From Rhynchopus sp. YZ270_cl-10 (Eukaryota > Euglenozoa > Diplonemea > Diplonemida > Diplonemidae): a stretch of DNA of 64,000 nt. Positions 1 through 10,891 of this stretch are shown piece after piece. The stretch's first letter is position 1, and each line of letters begins with the position of its first letter. The stretch is taken from contig OZ037873.1 of assembly GCA_964035575.1 (NCBI GenBank), positions 558,001-622,000 on the forward strand, in the 5' to 3' direction. The notes beneath the pieces are model-generated. The model was given only the letters and a program-made list of their open reading frames with translations. It ran no database searches and was not told the origin of the DNA. Both the position numbers and the translations under genes were made by a program.

Positions 1-865
1 TTTGCTGGGTGGTACTGATGCGCATGGTGTGATCGACGACAGTTAGTCGTGTGTGTTCCTTGCACACTCCTCCTCCGGCGACGATGAGTGGGAGGCTGTG
101 GACGACAACGAGCTGGAACACGCCGACCATCCATCGAGCAAATGGTGCTGGACGAAGAGGGGTCTGAGGATGACAGCCCCCGTTCTTGAACGTTTCAAGT
201 GCAGGCGTCCCAGTGGTTGTGGCAGCGTTTTCGCATACCTGCAGAAGAGCAGAGTGTAGATTATTTCTACAGGGCGGTGTTCAGGAGTGTGGGTCCCCCC
301 ATAACCACAGCACACCCCATTTTTTTTTCCGATAGCAATTACTTGTTTTTTTTATACCTACAAAGCGTAGCTTAAAGGAGAAATAGTTCCTCAGATACGG
401 TCGCCAATCACCCCCCTCCAACAGGGTAATTGTGCAATCAACGAAAAAACCTTTTTTTTTTTTCCCCTTTTACTTACCTATCAGAGTTACTATTGTTAGT
501 TTTTGAACGTCCTTTTGTATGCTTTCTCCTTGAATAGAAAGTATATGAAATTGATATCTTTTTTCTGAAGATGGCAAGGAGCATTCTGAGAGGCTCAAGT
601 TCATCTGAAATGAAAGAAGTTTTATTTCTTTCTTTTGTTTTGTCCATGGAAACCTTTTTGGTGACCACACAATTGTCAAAATGCACTTTTGTTGTTGTTG
701 TTGTTTTTTTTTTTTTTTTTTTTTTTTTTTTTGTAAAAAAACAATACAACAACATCTTTCCTCACTCCCGCCCCATCCCTTCCACTCCCTACTGCACAAG
801 AAACCACAAGAAAAAAAAAAAAAGCCCACAAACGTCATTTACTTCACCGTCATATGTAACTCATA

Positions 866-902
<37 letters not shown>

Positions 903-1017
903 TCCCGATACAGCGGTTTGAGTGTGTGGTGTCGCCACCACACATAGCCTGACCCCTCCCTTCGCGTTTCACATACCTGGCTTTGTTACACATATTTCTG
1001 GGGTATTTTAGCACAGA
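1..1017. other. Upstream region without a confident gene
   Basis: I see no gene I can support here. An acidic open frame at 53-259 (+) could be the end of an exon of a gene entering from the left, but nothing identifies it. Low-complexity tracts follow: a 29-bp T run at 704-732 preceded by GTT repeats, and a CT dinucleotide run at about 870-898. A pyrimidine-rich stretch ending in TTTTAG at about 1012 lies just before the next ATG and could be a trans-splice acceptor. Confidence 0.4.
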
Positions 1018-4000
1018 ATGTCATCCATCGCTAGCGCAGACGTGCTGGAGAGGCGGAGCTCGGGGCATACTCAGGACCAGTTTACTGGGTATTGTCCACA
1101 GCCGTCGTCGTTGATGCAGGGAGATGGAGAGGAAATGACGGGGAGTGGTCGCACGCCGTACTCCGACGATAAGTTGATGCCAAAGTCTGCCACCGACGGC
1201 GTCTCCTTCATGGATGAGACTGCACAGTCGCAGTCTTTCGCGCTCGATGCGTCGCCCATCCCGCAGCAGCACTCACAAATGGGGCTGACCTTGCAGGAAG
1301 AGGAGGAGGAGGGGGGTGAAGAGGATGGGGGCATGCACGGCCATCCACCAGCATACCACGAGCAGGGGCAGCACACTCTTACAGCGGGTATGTGGGTTTG
1401 TGGTAGTAGTGGATCTCTTGGAGAGGGGGTTTGTTTCAGATGTGTTTGTAAGGCATATTCATCTTGCACTTTCTCTTGGTGGCCTTTGGTGACCAAGCAA
1501 TGAAAGGTTTAGGTTCGTCTTATAGACTCTTTTTATTCTCTCTTTTTGGTATGTGGTGGAAGTGTGTGATTGTTGGAAGGATCTGCGCTTTTTTGAAAGT
1601 GAAAAAATGTGAAATAGAAACCAACGGAAGGTGAAGGAAGCATCTTTTTTTGTTGTCACAACGAATGTGTGTGTGTGTTGGGGAAAACCCCTAGAGGGAA
1701 GTGTTGAGGGGCTTAGGTTTATATTGCATTCTGGTCTGTGAGGGTATCGATGGGTCCTGCGGGTCTCAACAAAGAACGCAGTCTTTTCCCAGAATGCCTT
1801 TTTGTTCTTGTACTCAGGCAAATGTACTCTACAGTGAGGATGTTCTATGTACAGTCAAGGAGACTGTTCTAATGTATCTCGGTCGTCGGGTCGAACACGT
1901 CTTCCTGTTTTATTCCTTTTCTGGAATTTCCACCATTGCCTGGCTGTTCTCCAGGTAGTTCTCGTACTGTTTAACGTACCCGCGTGACTTCCCGTACTGA
2001 ACGGTGTGCTTCAAATAAAGTTGCAACCGCGTTTGTTGCCTCCGTCGTCCACTTGCTCCGGTTAGTCTTGTTGCAGTCGAGCAACTCAAAAACCTTGACG
2101 CTATCACACAAAGTTTTTCTTCGTGCGGTCTTCGAAAAGGCTCAACACATGCTTTGCGTCCTCTGTGTGTGTTGGGTTGGGATACCGTCCCCCTCCTCCC
2201 CGGGAGTGCTGCGGCAGTCTGTCGCAAGCTCGACACCAAACCCACGGTACACATCGTCGCCTCGGGGAGTGCACCTTGCTCCTGCTCCTGGCGTCTGCGA
2301 TCACACAATGAACGCAAGGCTCTTTCAGCTCGCGACGTTTTGCGGTTTTCAATTGAGTCACTCCTTCACACCCCCCCGCAACACCACAGATAGCTACGGA
2401 GACCTGCTGGCGGATATTGACGATCTGAACTTTGGGACAGCGAACCCGCACAGCCATGAACACGACTACATGCCGACGGAGTCCTCCGACATGGACATCA
2501 GCAAGCTGTCTGTGGGCGAACGTCTCTACTATATTGGCTGTGGCATGGAACGCAACAAGCAGGAGCGGCTTCGGCGCGAACGTGAACACCAGGTAGTGTC
2601 CGAGCTGTCGCAGGTGACTGCAAAGCCTATGATCACGCAGCGTGCACGCGAGCTTGCGAACAAAGGCCTCGAGTTCCCTGAGAAGTCTGTGCTCTGGTCA
2701 AAGCGTCTAGAAAAGGAACGCCGCAAGCAGTCCGCCAAGCACTGCATGGACAACATCGCTGAGAACCTCCAAACAGTACAGATGAACCCACGCAGCGCAG
2801 CCATGCTGGAAAGGGGGCGCCTTAAGAATTCATACAAAAGCCCGATCAAAGGGTGGAACACACACTTTGCAAGGTATACACCACAGCTCTTTCCACCCAA
2901 CAGATTAGATAGAGAATGGAGAAAGGCGCATTCATCAAGTTTTCTTGTTTTTTTCGAAACATTACCATTTCAAAGCTCCAGCTCACAAACCCTATTTATT
3001 TCAACAAAGTTGTGTAAAGAGGGATTTGCACCAACACCAACTCCCATGTAACACCCCCTCCCCCTCCTCCCCTCCAGATACCAAACCAAGAAGAACGTGG
3101 TGCCCGAGCGAGAAGTGTTTGCGCCGAACATCAACACCTCGTCTTCGTCGCTGCACCGTGAGGGTGTTGTGGGCGACCGTCTTCATGAGGAAGCTTGCCG
3201 GAAGAACGAACGTCTCCAGGACATGATGGACGTACGCTACATGCAGGAGCTTGTCGACCCTGCGAGTGGAATGCCTTACTTCCAGCCGAACATCTGTCGC
3301 ACACCGTCACGCGACGTCGACACCGTCGTGCACACACTCCTCTCAAAGGGTGAAGAGTCGCGCCAAAAGCGTGAAAAGCGCACCCATTCCAGCGACGACG
3401 CACACCACTCCTTCCAACCGGTTCTCAACAGCCGTTCCCAAGAGATTGTGAGTGCGCGAGGACGCCGTCCGCTGTACGACCCACAAAAGTTCAGCAAAAA
3501 GGAAAAGGCGGAGGAAGAGAAGCGGGAGCGCGAACGAAGCAAGAAGAGTACGATGCGGGTGACGTCGTACGGCATCGGCACGCAGTCGTTCCATAGACGC
3601 AACGAAAGACTGCTCATCAGCAAGCAGGAGCGTGTACGGGCGATCAAGCGTGAGCAGGAGCAGAAGGAGCTGGAGCATTGCACCTTCACGCCACGCATCT
3701 GCCGCCAGTCAGAGGAGATCCTGATGCAAGGCCAGTCCGTCTCAGGCGGCATGCCTGTACGCAGCAGAAGCGCAGAAAGGCCCCAACCCGCTGCTGCCGT
3801 GTTGCCGAAGGAAGTATGTCTCTTGGGAAAGGGAAGAAAATGCATTATATGGGCGTGTGGAGGAGTGGAGTCATCCTCGGGTGTTTACATTAACCTAGCC
3901 AAGTTATTTCAAAATTTAATAAAACTAACTGTCTGCTAAGCGGGAGGCACTAAGACAAAGTTGCGGGGGGTCCTTTTTTTTGGGGTTCGCCAGTTGCCAT

Positions 4001-4279
4001 TATTGGGTACGCTCATGAGAGGGTTTTGTATATTTCAAGTTATATTGTTATTAAGGACTGTGTGTAAAGACGTATGCGATGATGTGATCAAGGCGAGTAT
4101 GAAGGATTAGGTTTATATAAATATTTCTTCCTCAAACAAATAAAACAACACAGCCGAACACATCTGGTGCGGACCTCTTGCCGCCCCGAGAAGGTGAACC
4201 CTGGGGCTCTGTTGAGAAGGACGCAGATCCGTACGTTGGGTATGCAGTTTGTTTCATTGCGGGTTTGCGGGTTTGCTGA
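1018..4279 (+). CDS. Four-exon gene, charged repeat-motif protein of unknown function
   Basis: I do not recognise the product. The exon model is 1018-1387, 2390-2873, 3078-3813 and 4154-4279, about 571 aa. All donors are GTATGT, GTATAC or similar, all acceptors are pyrimidine tract plus CAG, and the phases (1, 2, 0) agree at each junction. Exon 1 is acidic, with an E-rich run. Exons 2 and 3 are highly charged and helical. They contain spaced motifs of the form F-x-P-x-I/L followed by S-Q/R-x-I (for example FAPNI, FQPNI, FQPVL, FTPRI), a pattern seen in conserved cytoskeleton-associated proteins of flagellates; that link is my inference. Exon 4 may instead continue into another exon, because a GTATGC donor lies at 4240, so the stop at 4279 is provisional. 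Intron 1 (about 1 kb) holds a dispersed repeat copy and a GC-rich stretch that could hide another exon. Confidence 0.6.
1436..1540 (+). repeat. Dispersed repeat R1, copy in intron 1
   Basis: This is a diverged copy of a repeat with two conserved blocks: one like GATGTGT..GAGGCATATTCATC and one like GGTGACTAAGCAACGAGAGG followed by CTTAGGTTCATCTTATA. Better copies lie near 6555-6655 and 34976-35070. The family is found in this intron and just 3' of several genes. A tRNA-like B box is conceivable in GGTTCATC, so a SINE is possible but not shown. Confidence 0.4.
3871..3910 (+). repeat. Dispersed motif R2, diverged copy
   Basis: This is a diverged copy of the roughly 40-bp motif whose core is GTCTACACTAATACAACC. 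It sits within predicted intron 3 of the first gene. A second copy lies at 4572-4610. Better copies are at 12571-12609, 23648-23686 and twice at 33005-33101. Confidence 0.4.
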
Positions 4280-4935
4280 TTTGAGAGGAAAAATATAAAA
4301 AAAATATACGGATTTTCAGAGAATGAGGTGATATGTTGTGTCTGGTTCCCCAAAGGGTTAAACAGTTTACCCATCTGCTATTCAAATGACCACAAAAAAA
4401 AAAAAAAAACAGTGGAGATTGCACAAACTGTGGCAACACAACCGAGGCAACTACACTACTCCAACAATTTATCAAAAAAAAAAAAAATCACAGCTCCTTC
4501 GAAAGAGAAATGCTCAGCGTGTTGGAGGAGTGGCGGAAGCTGGAGGAGGTGTAAATGCAAAAAATGTAAACATCATCCTCAGGGTGTCTACACTAATACC
4601 AAGATTTCAGAAGGGGAAAAAAAAAAATTTCTCGTAAAACGACCGACCCCTTCCACCGATGTTTCACCTCCTCCCCTCTTCCTTCTCAAGCTTGTGGAAA
4701 GAAAACCTTCACCCTCTCCCCTATGTTTTTTGAAAGAAGTTGAGCAGCATCTCAACAAAAAAAAATGAAACAAAACAAAAGGGGGGGTCTTTCAGTTTCC
4801 TACAAAGAGGATGTGTGCTGATATCAAGATTTTCCCGAAAAGGTAATCCGCCGATGAAACAGTACAGCGTTTTGTACTTCAACTCCTCTTTTCTTCTGTT
4901 TCCCCATTTTTTTTTTTTTTTTTTTGTGTTATCAA

Positions 4936-5233
4936 CAGGCTCTCCGCTAGGATTTCCGATTTTGAAAATATTCTGTTGATGGTCCACGTTGGTGGGGTAC
5001 ATGCTTGCGCCGCAGGCGCACGGTACGCAACTTTTTTTTTTACCAACGCCCGATTTTGACTTTTTTGGGACGTTTGAGCACTCACCTCTCCATATCTTCT
5101 TCTCCTGAGCTTTTTTGACAGGTAGAACGGGTCTAAACCACTTAGCAGAACTTTTTTTTTTTTTCTTTTTTTCCCCATTTTCAAAAAGTTCTGTTGACAA
5201 TCAACAGAACTTTAGTACCTAGCGGAGTGCCTG
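4936..5233. mobile_element. hAT-like MITE G1
   Basis: The 298-bp element starts CAGGCTCTCCGCTAGG and ends in the inverse CCTAGCGGAGTGCCTG. It is flanked on both sides by the 8-bp duplication GTTATCAA (4928-4935 and 5234-5241), as expected for the hAT superfamily. It carries no coding sequence. Inside are a strong hairpin with a CCGCAGG turn at 5007-5019 followed by CGGTACGCAAC, and a palindrome around TCTGTTGACAATCAACAGA near its right end. It shares its right-hand target duplication with element G2. Confidence 0.65.
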
Positions 5234-5241
5234 GTTATCAA

Positions 5242-5647
5242 CAGCCCCTCCGCTACGTTTTCAGATTTTTTTTTGAGTTCTGTTGCGGGGGTTTTTTTTT
5301 CACCCTGCGCCAGTGTCTTATCCAGGGATTCAGATTTCAAAATAGGGGGGTCAGCTGTTTTTGTGCCCAAAAATTTTTCAGCACTGCTGACCAGGGACAT
5401 TGGGAACATAGGGAACTGTATTTTTTTTTGCGAAGCAAAAAAAAAATCAAACAAAGGGCGCCGCAGGCGAAAAAAAATTTAGGGTACAGTGTAAAAATCT
5501 AGCTTTTTACAGCACAGTGTCACACATCGAATCCTTTTTTGCGGAGCAAAAAAGGAAAAATGGCGCCGCAGGCAAAAAAAAATTGAGGTACAGCCTGGAT
5601 GGTGCGGTCAGCAACCCAGTTCCCATGATACTCTCGTGGTTCAACCA

Positions 5648-5679
<32 letters not shown>

Positions 5680-5738
5680 GAAAATTTTCAGACTTCTGTT
5701 GCGCCGCAACAGAACTTTATACGGTAGCGGAGCCTCTG
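5242..5738. mobile_element. hAT-like MITE G2
   Basis: The 497-bp element has termini CAGCCCCTCCGCTACG and the inverse GGTAGCGGAGCCTCTG. It is flanked by GTTATCAA at 5234-5241 and 5739-5746. It is related to G1 by its termini and by a palindrome near the right end (GTTCTGTTGCGCCGCAACAG). It contains several further perfect hairpins (GCGAAGC and GCGGAGC turns) and a segment (5489-5652) repeated at 42296-42457. It is non-coding. Confidence 0.6.
5489..5652. repeat. Structured repeat segment, copy 1
   Basis: This stretch of about 165 bp is clearly similar to 42296-42457. Both copies keep the same succession of inverted repeats: GTAAAAA..TTTTTAC, TTTTTTGCGGAGCAAAAAA, GGCGCCGCAGGC, and an ACCATGG near the end. 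It lies inside MITE G2 here. Confidence 0.55.
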
Positions 5739-5746
5739 GTTATCAA

Positions 5747-7482
5747 GCATTGACGAATAGAAATGGAAAACGACGGATGGTGCGTGCCCGCTTTAGCGTA
5801 TTGTTTTTCCACTAACATCACTCACATTCATCAGTGAAAAACACAAACCTTTTGCGGTGCGATAAAACGAAAAAGTGTTTTCTTTATTTCATTTAACTGT
5901 CATATCCTGAGGTCGTTTTCTATTTTTTTTCCTTTCCTCCACAAAGATGTTTCTTTCCTTCGTACATGGTATGGTGTGAAGATCTTCAGAATTTGTGTGC
6001 ATTTTCATTCAAGATCTTGACCGTGTTTTTTTTTAGAAACGTTGTTTATTTTTCTTGTATTATTTTTTTTTAGGGATAAAAAGGTGAATGCTCCTGCCCT
6101 TACTCTATGATACAGTGTGTGTTGTTCTGTTTAAAACGAAGTATCCTGATCCTGAAAAATCAGTCTCTGGACAACCGAATTCTCAACGCAACAGCTATCA
6201 CACAACGGATGAGAAGAGTACCCCCCACTGCACGACGGTGAAGTACTATATTCGTATTAATATACCGTAAAACAGGTCGAACTTCCAGAGAAAAAAATAA
6301 TCTCTGAAAAGGTCAAACATTACGGTCGATATTTTTTTGTACGAATACGGTAAATGACTTTGATATTTTTGTGGCCTTTTTTTCCTTGTAATTTTTCACC
6401 ATTGCATATACTATCAAATTTATTGATTGCATATGATGAAAATACCATTGCAAGCCAACGAAGCAACCACATAATGTCATATGTATAAATCATTCATTTT
6501 ACCGTCGTTGCGCTTCTGCAACGTGTTGTTATGAGCCCCAAGAGGCAATTTTTTAGATGTGTATGTACGTGAGGCATATTCATCCGTCAGCTTTTAAACT
6601 TAAAGGTGACTAAGCAACGAGAGGCTTAGGATCATCTTATAAACTTTTCTTTTCTTTTCCCCCCTCCTCTGTTCTACCTCTCTGCGAGAGAGATGCATAT
6701 TCAGGTCGGTACGAGAGAGAAAAAAGGTGTTTCATTACCATGTTTTTTATAGATTTTTTTTTCCCTTGTTGTCACGCATTAGATTGGGTTGAGGGGAGGG
6801 CTTTTTTACTGCCTGTTGCAAGCAGAAGCATATTGCATCTTTTCAGCTTTCCTTTTGAGGAGCACATTGTGCCAAATCTTCTCACAAAAAATAAATAAAT
6901 TATAGTTTTTAAAATGGTGACTAAAGTTTTCCCTTTTTTTGGATTCTGAAAAATAGTTAAAGTGAGAAAAGCATATGCGCCTTTTCCCCCGCAACCCTTC
7001 ACATTATGTAGGTTTTTTTTTTTGTTGTTGTATCTGGACGGTAAGATGTGTCCGATCCGTTCCTCCTACCCCCCTGCTCCCCTTGATGTCCACCTTTTCT
7101 TGCCATTTCCCCTATGTTTAGTGATCCACATCCCCCCCCAAATAGCCCCTTTGTAGCGAACAAAAATAGAACGATGTATTTTTTTTTTTTTAAACTTCCC
7201 CCTAGACACTGACTACCCATCCTACAAGGACAATTAGTTATTCAGAACCTGACGTCAGTTTCTATTTTTGCTTCTTTTCATTAGAAAAAGAATGAATATG
7301 AAACAATTTTTTCACACTCCTCTTATTCATCAAATAACTACTTTCCCCCTCCCTCACCCCCCCAACACACATCCCTCCTCTCAGATACAAAACAGAGTGG
7401 CAAAAACAAAAAAAAAAATACAAAACAAACTTTCAGACCCCTTTCAGGGCAACAAGTTTAAAGATTTCAATTTTGAGTTTTT
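5747..7482. other. Intergenic region
   Basis: I find no credible gene. The region is AT-rich with many T runs. A good copy of dispersed repeat R1 lies at about 6555-6655. A long pyrimidine-rich stretch ending CCTCCTCTCAG at 7384 is a likely acceptor site for the gene starting at 7483, followed by a leader of about 100 nt. Confidence 0.5.
6555..6655 (+). repeat. Dispersed repeat R1, best copy
   Basis: This copy shows both blocks of the R1 family in order: GATGTGTATG..CGTGAGGCATATTCATC, then GGTGACTAAGCAACGAGAGG and CTTAGGATCATCTTATAAAC. Related copies lie at 1436-1540, about 10455-10500 (partial), 34976-35070 (blocks in the opposite order, as in a tandem permutation) and 35238-35280. Confidence 0.5.
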
Positions 7483-10212
7483 ATGCCACAAAGCGGAGAT
7501 CCGCCACAGATTCGCGTCAGGGTGCTTGAAGTGTTTGCATCGTCTCTTATCCATAAGGAGCCGGACGGCACAACTGACACCACCACCACCACCATCACCC
7601 CACCCGAAGTCTACTGCAAAATCTTTTACCGTGCTGCGATAAAAGAAAGCAAGCGGTCTGCATACGGAACACGCGGCGACACACCGGGGACCGTAAAGTT
7701 TGAGGAGTGGGTGTGCTTTGACCACCCCACCACCACCACCACCTCCACCATCGAGCTGAAGGCCCAGCTCTTCCTTTCGGGCGAAGTCGGGGAGTGCGTC
7801 GGGCAGACGGAATGGGTGCGCTTCGCTACCGAAAGCAGCTATGGGTTTTACCACTGCGCGGTCTCGCATGCAGGAGGGGAGGTAGGATCTGCGTCGGTTG
7901 AAGTCAAATACACCAGCGAACATCAGGCGTTACTGCCCTGCGAGGCCTTTGGCTATGTATCTCTCCCCCCTGACGTTGTGATCGGGTTTTTAAACGGGGC
8001 GATCCGGGTCACATCGTTGTTATGTTGGGTAAGCCCGTTTGATTCTGCTGTATTGTTTGCAGTCTTGGTGTTGATGCTTGGCTGTGGTGATGATGGAATA
8101 GCTATCGGGGTGACCACAGGGGTTATTGTGTCGTGTTGTGCTACTTTGCCGTATGCTCCATTTATAGGGCAAAATAGTGTACGAAAGCAGGCAAAACGGT
8201 CCCGACATGGTGAATACCTCCGAGACGAAGGTGGTTTTGTGTCCCAACTGGTTGCTCTACGTGACCTAACCTGCTCTGCACAGCACAATGCGCAGGCAAT
8301 GCTTCATATTGTGTTTTCAATAGGATGGTGGCATATGAATGCCTACAACACCATAATAAACGCAGAACCCAAGCATAAAGCAATTTTTCTTTGTTTCTGC
8401 GGATCAATTTGGTGGTTGCAGATGGTGTATTCCGTTCCATTGATTCCATTGGTATTGGTCTCAGCGATGATAATAACTCCGTTTTGTTTATCGTGGCGTC
8501 TTCTTAAGATACGTCTCCCGTTTCTTCCAGAGGCAACCAATTTTACGCCAGCATTTCTTACTCCAAAGGATGGGGTGGCGTCGTTGCGATTGGTAAGCCC
8601 GGTTATTGCTTCGTATGCTTCAGGTTTGGCGCCGCGAAATACACAACCACCACTCTCCCCTGCAACATTTTCACCAATTTTTCCGGACAGTCTGCGGAGT
8701 AGCACCCCATCTGAGTCCTCTATTTCGTACAAAGCCATGCGAAGTTCTGTCCTCAACAAAACTGTGTCTTCTGAAGACAGAATAGAAAAGAGTGGGGTGT
8801 ACACCGCAGTGGTATGCAGCTATCCAGAGGGAAAGGGTTTTGCCGCATCGTTGGAGGCGTTAAATGAAAAGAAGAGGCTAGGGTTGAGGGAGGGGAGGGT
8901 GGCGAAGCATGACATTGTGATGCATGCGTGCACGTTGCTGCATGCTTTAGGGTCGCAGATGAGAGAAGGGGGTGCGGCCCGAATCATGCGTCTGCTTCTT
9001 GCTTCGGAGGAGGCGATCTCTGTCTTATCGCAGGAGAACTCCTTTCAGGTTGACACCTCATCGACACAGTACCCTACTGCAGAGTATCTTCCGTTGCAAG
9101 ATGGTAGTCTGAGTCTGAGTGGGTCCGACAGTGCAAGAAGGTTTGTTGAAGATGTAAGCTCGTTGGTCATGTGTTGTCCGTATTTGTTGCCGTTGAAGAA
9201 GGGAGAGAAGGGGGGGAGAAAGGAGCTGTTGTGCTGTCTTAGTCATATAGCAGCAGCGCTGTTCGCACCTCAGGTGGGTATTGTGTGCAGGAAGGGGGTG
9301 CAGGAGATTGTGTTTGTGGTGCGGGTGTTGCCGCAGTGTGACGAAGGGAAGTGTCTCGCGTACCCCGATGGGTACCACCCGCGTTTCAACAGTGCGCTCA
9401 CCCCAGCACCCCTGCTCAGGCAGTTGCACCTCTGTGCATCGAAGTTGGAGACCACCCTGCAGGCACTTCTCGAACAGCTTTCCAACGCGAAGTACGTTTA
9501 CTACCGATCTGACGAGGTATGGTGGGGTTTTTAAAAAAGGCGTATTTTTGAAGCCCATCAAATAAGAAGGGAGGTGAGGGTAGGCCCGCCGGCAGAGTGG
9601 TTGTGTGCCGCCCCCCGTTTGCACTAGGCGATAAAAATTTTTTTTTTTCACATTGAATTTTTAAGTGATACCGAGGTGCATCTTTAGGATCGTTCATCTT
9701 TTCACGTTTTCCTTATTTTTTTACATCCCCCCTCACAGACGGCACCGTTTGATACACAAGAGGAAGAGTTCTCGGTCCCCATGGCACGGTATGGAATCTG
9801 TTCGGTGCACCTGCCACGAGGGGGCTCTTTGTAATATCACATTTGTTTGTATTCAGGGGGGCACACGGTCCCACACGATGACATGTTTTGAGCGTCTTGG
9901 CTACTTTTTTTTTTTTGCATTATTTCTTCTTGAACTCTGGGTGAATGAATGTAGAACTGCATGCTTGAGGTCGACCCCCACCCATTCATGTACCAAGGTA
10001 CACTATCACGAGGGGGCTTTGTATTTCAAATCAAATTATTATGTTATGGCTTGGCTCCTTCCTTAACTCTTATTATTCCACTTTTATGCAGACACGTTGC
10101 GCTCGCAGCAAGTCTGAAGGGGAGAACGGACAGCAACACAGCAGAACACACGCTTCACAGCAGTACCAGCATCCGGTCTCTCCTGCCACGGTCCTTTGGT
10201 GGGCCAACCTAA
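7483..10212 (+). CDS. C2-like domain multi-pass membrane protein (three exons)
   Basis: The exons are 7483-9516, 9739-9788 and 10092-10212, giving about 734 aa. Donors are GTATGG, acceptors are CTCACAG and TTATGCAG, and the reading frame is kept through phases 0 and 2. Residues about 10-142 look like a C2 beta-sandwich (RVRVLEVFASSL at the start, a central YCKIFYR strand, then VGQTEWVRF). Two hydrophobic hairpins follow at about 188-228 and 300-340. The long C-terminal half is cytosolic-looking and S/T-rich, then helical. The order C2 then paired TM hairpins recalls MCTP-type ER-tethered lipid-binding proteins, but the assignment is weak. A fragment of the last exon recurs at 22005-22056, marking the edge of a segmental duplication. 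A pyrimidine tract ending in CAG at 7384 suggests trans-splicing. Confidence 0.55.
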
Positions 10213-10891
10213 TAAAACAGACAATGGCATTGAGAAATTCTGCGAACAAAACACCACACACTGTTCGAATTTACCGAAGAAAAGGAACGGACGGTTATTG
10301 CTATCCCTTGTGACCAATAAAGCACAACAGAGATGAATGTTCTCGGAGAAATGTGGGGTTTCTTAATTAGATGTTATGACGCCGTAGAACATATAGGTGG
10401 CAACTGCACTCCTGCAATTTATCAAAAAAAAAAAAAACTAGATACTTATTGGGGGATCAAGGTGACCAAAAAAAAAAGCATTGCGAGGCTTAGGGTGTAT
10501 CGGAGAATTTTTTGTTTTGCGTGGTTTTGCAGTTCCAGCGCGATAACGATAGTGGTAAATATGTGTTGTGCACGAGAGACACATTCATCTTTCAAGTTAT
10601 TTTTTTTAAAATTGTTTTGCTTTTAGTTTTCCCTCACCCTCTAAAGACTGCTTCAATGCCTTTCCGGACATTTCGCTTCTCTAGCATGTATTTTTTCCCT
10701 TCATGTTATGACCCCTATTTAGACTCTCAAAAAACAGTATTAGCGAATAAACACATTCTCGTGTAAACTACCAAAATAACGGGCTTCTCTCCCTCGTTTT
10801 TTTCTTCTAAAACCCCTTCCCCCTAGACTGTGATGAAGACTTTTACTGCAAAAAAAAACAACAGAAACCACACAAAACACACAAAACACCA

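Noticed and set aside
46-260. A tail exon of an upstream gene at the left edge
   Set aside because: The acidic stretch is suggestive but there is no reliable acceptor, motif or homolog within the window.
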